7,052 nt of DNA from an uncultured Flavobacterium sp. Its GTDB lineage: Bacteria > Bacteroidota > Bacteroidia > Flavobacteriales > Flavobacteriaceae. Shown here one piece after another: positions 1 to 5,989 of the stretch (the first letter of the stretch is position 1; each line of letters opens with the position of its first letter). The notes under the pieces are model-generated. The model had not been told where the DNA came from and did not search any database. It worked only from the letters and a program-made list of their open reading frames with translations. The translations under genes were made by a program, and so were the position numbers. The stretch lies in NCBI GenBank assembly GCA_946886675.1, contig CAMPIZ010000084.1:1-7052 (forward strand). Direction: 5' to 3'.

Positions 1-11
1 TTTTTATACTG

Positions 12-19
12 CAAAAATA
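12..19 (-). promoter_or_regulatory. Putative -7 box for a gene left of the window
   Basis: Read on the minus strand, these bases are TATTTTTG followed by CA, an exact match to the Bacteroidota housekeeping -7 consensus TAnnTTTG. No good -33 TTG lies at the expected distance upstream. The box is about 70 bases past the stop of the plug gene and points off the left edge, so it probably drives the next minus-strand gene, which is not visible here. The rest of bases 1-90 is AT-rich. It holds a short AAAATATTTT palindrome at 66-75 inside a weak ATCAG/CTGAT inverted repeat (61-65 and 84-88), too weak to call a terminator. Confidence 0.45.
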
Positions 20-90
20 CGAATTTATTATTGTTAAGGTTTTATGCCGGATATTAAATTATCAGAAAATATTTTTTAAGTTGCTGATTT

Positions 91-1356
91 CTAATTTATA
101 ATATTCTCAGAGTTGGCAGCGCCATAACCTATTACCCTATCATAACGTTCGTTGTTCTCCCTGTAGTATACCAAAACATTATAATCGTTCTCTGTCTGGA
201 AAAAATTACCATCAGGAGCATTCGCGCCATCAACTCTGCCGCGTGCGTCAGTACCTATATACATATAATTGGTAAAGCCCTGTTTTATCATTAGCGCCTT
301 TTCATAAAGGCCCTCTTTCTCGTTGTATTCCATTTTGTATTCATCGGTTTTGGCATAGTTATTAAACATGCCGCCTATATATATATCGCCCTTGCCATAA
401 TAAGCCGGCGCGCTAAGGCTAAAAAACACCCATGCATAATCTGACTCTAAGTTTGGGTTAGTTACATTAAGGCTTATGTTGTTGGGTACAAAATTTCCGT
501 TTATATCCGGATAGTAAGTGTATGGCTTGTTTGCCCTGGCCTCGTTTACGTATAATATGTTGTTATATATTTCGCCTCCTGTAACCCTTACTACATTGTT
601 TACGGCATTACGTATATCCTTATTATCAAAATAAAGATATTCGTTACCTGCCCAAAACTGTGTTTCCCTGTCATATCTATATATAAGGTCGTTACCTATG
701 GTATATTGCGGTTTTACATTATAAATGGCATTATCAAAACGGCCATTCTGAAATAATGCAACTTTTACATTTTGTAGAGGTGCCTGGAAAATAAAAGCAT
801 TGGTTTTTATTGAGAAATCCATGTTATGTTTTGTTTCAATTTCATTCATTCCCCTCGCTCTTTTTACCTGAAGCGGAACAGCAACTTTTTCTTCATACAC
901 TATAAACCGCCTCGAAAAAACTACCTCCCTCTCTTCATTAAGAATTTTAAGTACATAATTTCCTGTAAGTACAATACGCGTAAATTTATTAGGAAAGGTA
1001 AGCAGGTATCGTGAATAGATTTGTAGCGTATTAAATGAGTTTTCATAATTCTGTATACGCTGGTTGTCAAATCCTTCCACATATTCGTTTACTGTAAGCT
1101 GCGATTGTGTCCAGTCATAGTTACAGTGTGTAATTGTATAATAGTAATTGGCCTCATTCCCAAAAAGGTCATCAAACACAAACTCAAATTTTTCTCCAAG
1201 CCTGAAAAACGGATACACATTCTCACCATTTTGCATAAAAGAAGCTGTTTTTATGTTATATGGAGGATTTATTTCCTGCTGGGCCTGTGCAAAAACTGAA
1301 AAAGAAAACTGTAAAAAGGTAATGAGGAAGAAAAACTGTAACCTGACTTTTGACAT
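91..1356 (-). CDS. Type IX secretion system Plug protein (former DUF5103)
   Basis: This 421-residue protein matches the DUF5103 family, now named the T9SS plug protein. In Flavobacterium johnsoniae, Plug closes the periplasmic end of the SprA translocon channel when no substrate or PorV is engaged. Residues 1-23 or 1-25 form a type I signal peptide: basic start, phenylalanine-rich core, and an Ala-Gln-Ala cleavage area. There is no lipobox cysteine. Family-like segments are ITHCNYDWTQSQL (about 75-87), the EYVEGF...NSFNT stretch (91-110), IGGMFNNY near 327, the GLYEKALMIKQGF block (349-361), and a C-terminal block with YDRVIGYG at 405-412. The pattern suggests N-terminal beta-sandwich domains and a C-terminal Ig/CBM-like domain. 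The ORF is intact, ends in TAG and has the length I expect for the family. No other T9SS gene is visible nearby; the preceding gene, 85 bases upstream, is a methyltransferase. The family assignment is from remembered motifs; the plugging role is transferred from F. johnsoniae. Confidence 0.88.
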   Translation of the reverse strand: MSKVRLQFFFLITFLQFSFSVFAQAQQEINPPYNIKTASFMQNGENVYPFFRLGEKFEFVFDDLFGNEANYYYTITHCNYDWTQSQLTVNEYVEGFDNQRIQNYENSFNTLQIYSRYLLTFPNKFTRIVLTGNYVLKILNEEREVVFSRRFIVYEEKVAVPLQVKRARGMNEIETKHNMDFSIKTNAFIFQAPLQNVKVALFQNGRFDNAIYNVKPQYTIGNDLIYRYDRETQFWAGNEYLYFDNKDIRNAVNNVVRVTGGEIYNNILYVNEARANKPYTYYPDINGNFVPNNISLNVTNPNLESDYAWVFFSLSAPAYYGKGDIYIGGMFNNYAKTDEYKMEYNEKEGLYEKALMIKQGFTNYMYIGTDARGRVDGANAPDGNFFQTENDYNVLVYYRENNERYDRVIGYGAANSENIIN

Positions 1357-1383
1357 TTTTGAGCTGTATTAAAATCGAAATCG

Positions 1384-1391
1384 TAAATATA
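1384..1391 (-). promoter_or_regulatory. Weak candidate -7 box upstream of plug
   Basis: On the minus strand this reads TATATTTA, one mismatch (final A for G) from TAnnTTTG. The same octamer recurs at 1393-1400. It lies 28 bases before the plug start codon, a plausible distance for a short leader. No TTG -33 element is found 17-23 bases upstream of either copy, so plug may instead be transcribed by read-through from map and the methyltransferase. Confidence 0.25.
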
Positions 1392-1417
1392 GTAAATATA
1401 TTATATCAGCTGCTTAG

Positions 1418-1433
1418 AGGTAAAATTATACCT
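1418..1433. repeat. Imperfect 16-bp palindrome between methyltransferase and plug
   Basis: AGGTAAAATTATACCT pairs with itself at 14 of 16 positions; the only non-complementary pair is positions 6 and 11. Its right 11 bases (1423-1433) also form a perfect inverted repeat with AGGTATAATTT at 1460-1470, which lies inside the 3' end of the methyltransferase gene. Two mutually exclusive hairpins are therefore possible around the methyltransferase stop codon. Both are AT-rich and lack a following T-run on the minus strand, so this is not a standard intrinsic terminator. Chance is a real possibility in DNA of this composition. Confidence 0.35.
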
Positions 1434-1441
1434 ATAACAAA

Positions 1442-2209
1442 TTAATCTTTATGGCAAACAGGTATAATTTCCCCTTTTGCAAGACAAAATCGTTCCACAT
1501 CGGCTGGGGCTATTTTATTTGTATAATCTTCTTCCACAACCCTAAAGCCTACACTTCTTAACTTATCAAAATAATCTTTTCCATATACCCTTACATGGTC
1601 ATACTGCCCAAATATCCTCGCGCGTTCTTTAGGGTCAGTAATAGAGTCGTCTTCAAAAGTGGTTTCACGGCTCAGGTCCTGCGGTATCTGAAAAATTCCC
1701 ATACCTCCGGGTTTCATTACCCTGTACAGTTCCTGCATGGCTTTAGTATCATCAGGAATATGCTCCAAAACGTGATTACATAAAATAAGGTCGTAAGTAT
1801 TATTTTTAAAAGGCAGATTGCAAATATCTGCTTTCACATCCGCAAGGGGAGAGTAAAGGTCTGTAGTAGTATAATCTAAATTTTGCTGGTTCCTGAAACG
1901 TTTATAAAAAGCCTGTTCGGGGGCAAAATGCAATACTTTTTTTGTTGAGGTAAAAAAATCGGTTTCATTTTTAAGGTACAACCACAAAAGCCTGTGCCTC
2001 TCCAGCGAAAGTGTTCCCGGTGCCAAAACATTATTGCGTTGTTTACCGTAGCCGTATGGCAGGAAACTTTTATAGCTTTTACCGTCTATGGGGTCGGTAT
2101 ATGTTTTTCCTTTCAATGCAACTGCAACAACTGGCGCAATAACATAGCTAAGCCTTATAAGTAAAGGCCGGGGAATGGTATTTAAAATAAATTTGAATAA
2201 TTTTTTCAT
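1442..2209 (-). CDS. Class I SAM-dependent methyltransferase, substrate unknown
   Basis: This 255-residue protein has a Rossmann-type methyltransferase domain at about 90-225. The first strand is KVLHFAPEQA (91-100), followed by an acidic residue at the end of strand 2 (D117 in TTTDL), KADICNLPF (126-134), the strand-4 block YDLILCNHVLEHIPDD (139-154), and LYRVMKPGG (161-169). The last two are typical of the Methyltransf_11 group. Motif I reads HFAPE instead of the glycine-rich GxGxG loop. Ahead of it, residues 48-79 hold FLPYGYGKQRNN and LSLERHRLLWLYL. Related enzymes, as I recall them, have a CPxC-type element before the SLERHR motif; here the corresponding stretch is LAPGT, without cysteines. 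Residues 13-33 are hydrophobic and could contact the membrane; there is no signal peptide. The start overlaps the map stop by one base (TAATG), which implies translational coupling. The substrate cannot be read from the sequence. Confidence 0.82.
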   Translation of the reverse strand: MKKLFKFILNTIPRPLLIRLSYVIAPVVAVALKGKTYTDPIDGKSYKSFLPYGYGKQRNNVLAPGTLSLERHRLLWLYLKNETDFFTSTKKVLHFAPEQAFYKRFRNQQNLDYTTTDLYSPLADVKADICNLPFKNNTYDLILCNHVLEHIPDDTKAMQELYRVMKPGGMGIFQIPQDLSRETTFEDDSITDPKERARIFGQYDHVRVYGKDYFDKLRSVGFRVVEEDYTNKIAPADVERFCLAKGEIIPVCHKD

Positions 2210-3027
2210 TACAGCACCAGTGGCTCTCTCCTGAATTCATCCTCTTCATTTGACTTTATGCCCAATGCTTTATATATATAAGCAAAGGTAGAGAGCAGCT
2301 CCGGCTTACCGTCTACAAGCGCAACGTTATGTTCAAAGTGTGCGCTTGGCTTCCTGTCTGCAGTTACAATTGTCCAGCCGTCTTTAAGCTGTTTCACATT
2401 TTTAGTGCCCATGTTTATCATAGGTTCAATGGCTACTACTAAGCCTTCCACAAAAAGCTTTCCACGCCCACGCTTACCATAATTTGGCATTTCAGGCCCT
2501 TCATGCATTTTTTTACCCAGGCCATGGCCAACCAGTTCACGTACTACACCATAGCCATGTGCTTCGGTATATTTTTGTATGGCATTACCCACATCTTCTA
2601 CACGGTTGCCGGCCCTAAATTCGCGTATACCCACATAAAGGGACTCTTTAGTTACTTTAAGCAGCTGGCGCGTAGGTTCTGCTACTTCACCTATTTCAAA
2701 AGTATAAGCATGATCCCCGTAAAAACCATTTTTAAGCACGCCACAATCTACAGATACAATATCGCCCTCTTCTATAGGCTTATCTGTAGGGAGTCCGTGC
2801 ACCACCTGCTCGTTAACACTGGTTAAAAGTGTAGAAGGACAGTCATAAAGTCCAAGAAAACCCGGAACGGCATCATGGTCACGTATAAACTGTTCTGCAA
2901 GCTTATCAAGGTGAAGAGTAGTAACTCCCGGTTTTATTTCTGAGGCTATCATGCCCAGTGTCTTGGAAACCAAAAGGGCACTTTCGCGCATTATTTCTAT
3001 TTCTTCTCTGGTTTTTGGGATAATCAT
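2209..3027 (-). CDS. map: Type I methionine aminopeptidase
   Basis: This cytoplasmic metalloenzyme removes the initiator methionine from new proteins whose second residue is small. From the chosen start it has 272 residues, close to the roughly 264 of E. coli Map. All pita-bread-fold residues are present: the five metal ligands D94 (in SVDCG), D105 (in GDHAYTF), H168 (in VGHGLG), E201 (in AIEPM) and E232 (in FEHN), plus the substrate-side histidines H78 (VVHGLP) and H175 (MHEGP). The N-terminus has no zinc-finger extension, as in type I bacterial enzymes. An in-frame ATG at 3060 would add 11 residues, but it lies upstream of a perfect TAnnTTTG box at 3050-3057 and the added peptide does not look like the family N-terminus. 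The ATG at 3027, giving MIIPKTREEIEIMRE, is preferred. The gene heads a unit with the methyltransferase. Confidence 0.96.
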   Translation of the reverse strand: MIIPKTREEIEIMRESALLVSKTLGMIASEIKPGVTTLHLDKLAEQFIRDHDAVPGFLGLYDCPSTLLTSVNEQVVHGLPTDKPIEEGDIVSVDCGVLKNGFYGDHAYTFEIGEVAEPTRQLLKVTKESLYVGIREFRAGNRVEDVGNAIQKYTEAHGYGVVRELVGHGLGKKMHEGPEMPNYGKRGRGKLFVEGLVVAIEPMINMGTKNVKQLKDGWTIVTADRKPSAHFEHNVALVDGKPELLSTFAYIYKALGIKSNEEDEFRREPLVL

Positions 3028-3049
3028 GGTATAAATTTTTTTCCGGGTA

Positions 3050-3057
3050 CAAAAGTA
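3050..3057 (-). promoter_or_regulatory. Putative map -7 promoter box
   Basis: The minus-strand bases read TACTTTTG, an exact match to TAnnTTTG. A start site a few bases downstream would give an AT-rich leader of roughly 15-20 bases before the ATG at 3027, with no Shine-Dalgarno sequence, as is usual in this phylum. A clear TTG -33 element is not seen 17-23 bases upstream. The position supports the shorter map start. Confidence 0.55.
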
Positions 3058-3111
3058 CAATATTCTGGCGGATTTATTTTAAAACCTGCTTAACTATGAG
3101 TTATGTCATGT

Positions 3112-3139
3112 TTTGTAACTTTATAGGGAGATAGTTTTG
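3112..3139 (+). promoter_or_regulatory. Putative CoA-transferase promoter (-33 TTTG, -7 TAGTTTTG)
   Basis: TTTG at 3112-3115 and TAGTTTTG at 3132-3139 match the two Bacteroidota promoter elements. The gap between them is 16 bases, one below the commonly quoted 17-23. The -7 box is followed by C and a run of ten A (3141-3150), then the start codon at 3156. Transcription would begin around 3143-3147, so the leader would be only about 10 bases of A-rich RNA with no Shine-Dalgarno site. It faces away from the map promoter within the 128-base region 3028-3155. Confidence 0.65.
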
Positions 3140-3155
3140 CAAAAAAAAAATAGGT

Positions 3156-4427
3156 ATGGGAAAATATGTAACTGCAGATGAAGCTGTAAAAATTGTAAAA
3201 TCGGGCGACAGGGTTTATGTACAGGCCGCTGCGGCAACACCAGGAGTATTAACAAAAGCATTGGCGCAAAGGGCAGGTGAACTTAAAAATGTAGAGATAT
3301 GCCACCTGCATACAGAAGGTGATGCTCCTTATGCTAATCCTGAACTTAAGGATAGTTTTTTTGTAAACTCCTTCTTTATCGGGAAAAATGTAAGACATAC
3401 CCTGGCAGCAGGCAATGGTTCTTATACACCTGTGTTTTTAAGTGAACTGCCACGGCTTTTTCGTAAGAAAGTATTAGAGCTGGATGTTGTTTTTATACAT
3501 GTGTCGCCACCCGATAGCCATGGTTATTGTTCGTTGGGAGTATCGGTAGAGGCCAGTATTGCAGCTATAGAAAATGCAAAAACGGTTATTGCACAGGTAA
3601 ACCCAAATATGCCACGGACATTTGGCGATGGTGTTATACATATATCGGAGATTAATTATCTGGTTGAAGTAAATGTGCCCATACACGGGCATGAACCGGC
3701 TCATATAAATGAATCGGAAGATAAGATAGGAGAATATATTGCATCACTTATTGAAGACCAAAGTACACTGCAAATGGGAATTGGCTCTATACCGAATGCA
3801 GCCTTAAAGAAGCTTACCAATCATAAAAATCTGGGGCTGCATACCGAAATGTTTTCTGACGGAGTAATAGACCTTATTGAAAGTAATGTAATAAACAGCA
3901 ATTATAAAGGTGTAGCCCGTGGAAGGGCGCTGGCTACTTTTTTAATAGGCTCCAAACGCTTGTATGATTTTGTGCACGATAATCCGTTTATAGAAATGAG
4001 GGAATCCTCTTTTGTAAATGATACTTCTATAATAAGAAGAAATCCAAAAATGGTAGCTATAAACTCTGCTATAGAGGTAGATGTAACCGGACAGGTAAGT
4101 GCAGACTCTATAGGGTACAGAATGTACAGTGGTGTAGGAGGGCAGATGGATTTTGTAAGAGGCGCTTCGCTAAGTGACGGGGGTAAAGCCATAATAGCAT
4201 TGCCATCTGTAACAAAAAGCGGCGAAAGTAAAATAGTGCCCTGCTTAAAGCCTGGTGCGGGAGTAGTAACCACGCGTTCACATGTGCAATATATAGTAAC
4301 AGAATATGGTATTGCCGATCTTTACGGAAAAAACCTAAAACAAAGGGTTAAGTCGTTAGTGAGTATTGCACATCCGGATCACAGGGAAAAAGTTGAGCGG
4401 GCTTACCATGAATTTTATAACGCATAA
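3156..4427 (+). CDS. Acetyl-CoA hydrolase/transferase-family CoA-transferase (4-hydroxybutyrate CoA-transferase-like)
   Basis: This 423-residue cytoplasmic enzyme belongs to the AcetylCoA_hydro family (class I CoA-transferase fold in a single chain). It moves CoA between an acyl-CoA and a carboxylic acid through a glutamyl-CoA thioester. The catalytic glutamate is E231 in LGLHTEMFSDG (226-236), matching E238 of Clostridium aminobutyricum 4-hydroxybutyrate CoA-transferase. Other conserved parts are QMGIGSIPNA (206-215), GVGGQMDF (326-333), and VVTTRSHVQYIVTEYG (370-385) in the C-terminal domain. The length is typical and no residue is obviously missing. The acyl substrate is not set by these motifs; acetate with 4-hydroxybutyrate, butyrate, propionate or succinate are all possible. 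No gene for a 4-hydroxybutyrate, butyrate or amino-acid fermentation pathway adjoins it. It stands alone with its own promoter and a terminator beginning at its stop codon. Confidence 0.9.
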   Translation: MGKYVTADEAVKIVKSGDRVYVQAAAATPGVLTKALAQRAGELKNVEICHLHTEGDAPYANPELKDSFFVNSFFIGKNVRHTLAAGNGSYTPVFLSELPRLFRKKVLELDVVFIHVSPPDSHGYCSLGVSVEASIAAIENAKTVIAQVNPNMPRTFGDGVIHISEINYLVEVNVPIHGHEPAHINESEDKIGEYIASLIEDQSTLQMGIGSIPNAALKKLTNHKNLGLHTEMFSDGVIDLIESNVINSNYKGVARGRALATFLIGSKRLYDFVHDNPFIEMRESSFVNDTSIIRRNPKMVAINSAIEVDVTGQVSADSIGYRMYSGVGGQMDFVRGASLSDGGKAIIALPSVTKSGESKIVPCLKPGAGVVTTRSHVQYIVTEYGIADLYGKNLKQRVKSLVSIAHPDHREKVERAYHEFYNA

Positions 4428-4456
4428 AAAAAAGCCCGTTCAGGGCTTTTTTTTTT
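4426..4456. terminator. Bidirectional intrinsic terminator between convergent genes
   Basis: A run of eight A (4426-4433), GCCC (4434-4437), a five-base loop GTTCA, GGGC (4443-4446) and ten T (4447-4456) form a hairpin with a four-pair GC core extended by A-T pairs. Each strand ends in a T-run, so it can stop transcription from both the CoA-transferase on the plus strand and gpmI on the minus strand. It overlaps both stop codons (TAA at 4425-4427; TAA on the minus strand at 4457-4455). Confidence 0.88.
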
Positions 4457-5975
4457 ATGATATTAAGGAGTGCCTTGTCATTACTTCAGGCTGTGGTATT
4501 CCCATAAGCTCTAATATGGTAGGGGCTATATCACCCAGCACACCATCTTTAATATAATTAAGATCTTTGTCCACCAGTATAATAGGTACCGGGTTGGTGG
4601 TGTGTGCTGTATTAGGGCTTCCATCCGGGTTTACCATAGTATCACAATTACCATGATCGGCAATTATAATGGTAGTATAGTTGTTCTGCAAAGCGGTTTC
4701 AACCACCTGTTTTACACATATATCTACCGCTTCACATGCTTTTATAGCCGCTTCCATTACCCCGGTGTGGCCTACCATATCGCCATTAGCAAAATTAAGG
4801 CATACAAAGTCCACTTCCTGCTTTTGCAGTTCGGGTAGCAGTGCATTGGTAAGGTCGTAGGCGCTCATTTCAGGCTGAAGGTCATAAGTGGCAACCTTTG
4901 GTGAAGGGCATAATATTCTTGACTCTCCCTGAAACGGTTCTTCACGCCCGCCCGAAAAGAAGAAAGTAACGTGTGGGTATTTTTCGGTTTCGGCTATACG
5001 TATTTGTTTCCTGCCGTGTTTGGAAACTACTTCTCCAAGCGTATCGGTAAGATTGTCCTTATCGTAAATAACATGCACATTCCTGAAATTGTCATCATAA
5101 TTGGTCATGGTAACATAATACAGGTTCATCTTATGCATGTTCTGCTCATGAAAATCAGATTGGGATAAAGCCTCTGTAAGCTGCCTTCCGCGGTCTGTCC
5201 TGAAATTAAAGAAGATAACCACATCACCCTCCTCAATAGTAGCAATAGGGTTTGTGCCATCTTTTGTCATTATTATCGGTTTAATAAACTCATCGGTAAC
5301 ACCTTCGCTGTAGCTTTGCTGTATGCTGTCTACTGCATTGGTTGAAGGAATACCCAGTCCGTTTACAAGCAGATCATAAGCAAGTTTAACTCTTTCCCAG
5401 CGCCTGTCGCGGTCCATTGCATAGTAACGCCCTACGATAGAAGCCAGTTTTGCAGAAGTATTTTTTATATGATTTTCCAGCTCAGATATAAACAAAACCC
5501 CTGATTTAGGATCTACATCACGACCGTCTGTAAAAGCATGTATGTATACTTTATCAAGCCCATACTGCTGCGAAGCGTCTATCAGGCCTTTTAAATGTTC
5601 TATGTGCGAATGCACTCCGCCATTTGAAACAAGCCCTAAAAAATGTACTTTTTTATTGTTTAGTTTAGCATAGTTAAAAGCATCTGTAAGCGGCTTCTCC
5701 TGGCTAATTGTTTTATTTTGTACCGCCAGGTTAATTTTTACCAGGTCCTGGTATACAATACGGCCTGCGCCCAGGTTCATATGGCCTACCTCACTGTTGC
5801 CCATCTGCCCTTCGGGAAGGCCTACATTAAGTCCGTCAGTGCGCAGCGTTGCGTTAGGGTATTTGGTATAAAGACTGTCTATAAAGGGGGTGTTTGCGTT
5901 GTCTATAGCAGATACCTTAGGGTCGGGCGATTTTCCCCAGCCATCCAGTATCATTAAAATTACTTTTTTATTCAT
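4455..5975 (-). CDS. gpmI: 2,3-bisphosphoglycerate-independent phosphoglycerate mutase
   Basis: This enzyme interconverts 3-phosphoglycerate and 2-phosphoglycerate in glycolysis and gluconeogenesis through a phosphoserine intermediate and two manganese ions. It is 506 residues long, a normal size, and belongs to the alkaline phosphatase superfamily. All key residues can be placed: metal ligand D11 (LDGWG), nucleophile S61 (MGNSEVGHMNLGAGR), H122 (NGGVHSH), D153 (DGRDVDP), the arginine cluster GRYYAMDRDRRW (182-193), R259 and R262 (NFRTDRGRQ), K332 (TEKYPHVTFF), D399 and H403 (NGDMVGHTG), D440 and H441 (ADHGN), and H458 (TAHTTNP). These fit the Geobacillus stearothermophilus enzyme with a constant small offset within each part. 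The phosphatase-like domain is split by the transferase domain at about 75-310. The start follows TAAGGAA, but that purine run touches the ATG and is too close for a normal ribosome site. It lies 14 bases after the DUF5916 gene and has no clear promoter of its own. Confidence 0.97.
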   Translation of the reverse strand: MNKKVILMILDGWGKSPDPKVSAIDNANTPFIDSLYTKYPNATLRTDGLNVGLPEGQMGNSEVGHMNLGAGRIVYQDLVKINLAVQNKTISQEKPLTDAFNYAKLNNKKVHFLGLVSNGGVHSHIEHLKGLIDASQQYGLDKVYIHAFTDGRDVDPKSGVLFISELENHIKNTSAKLASIVGRYYAMDRDRRWERVKLAYDLLVNGLGIPSTNAVDSIQQSYSEGVTDEFIKPIIMTKDGTNPIATIEEGDVVIFFNFRTDRGRQLTEALSQSDFHEQNMHKMNLYYVTMTNYDDNFRNVHVIYDKDNLTDTLGEVVSKHGRKQIRIAETEKYPHVTFFFSGGREEPFQGESRILCPSPKVATYDLQPEMSAYDLTNALLPELQKQEVDFVCLNFANGDMVGHTGVMEAAIKACEAVDICVKQVVETALQNNYTTIIIADHGNCDTMVNPDGSPNTAHTTNPVPIILVDKDLNYIKDGVLGDIAPTILELMGIPQPEVMTRHSLIS

Positions 5976-5989
5976 TTCCTTATTATTAA

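Noticed and set aside
61..88. Possible terminator after plug (ATCAG/CTGAT arms with an AAAATATTTT core).
   Set aside because: Only five pairs with an 18-base loop, no GC core and no proper T-run; not supportable as an intrinsic terminator.
371..390. TATATATATA-type short repeats (also near 2271-2280).
   Set aside because: They lie within coding sequence as ordinary Ile/Tyr codons and are too short to be slippage tracts of note.
2503..2826. A 107-codon open frame on the plus strand inside map.
   Set aside because: It is antisense to the conserved core of map, including metal-ligand codons, and its translation is unremarkable; it is a by-product of map codon use.
3902..4273. A 123-codon open frame on the minus strand inside the CoA-transferase gene.
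   Set aside because: It lies fully antisense to a gene with strong family motifs, its translation resembles no family I recognise, and it has no promoter-like context; it is a frame shadow.
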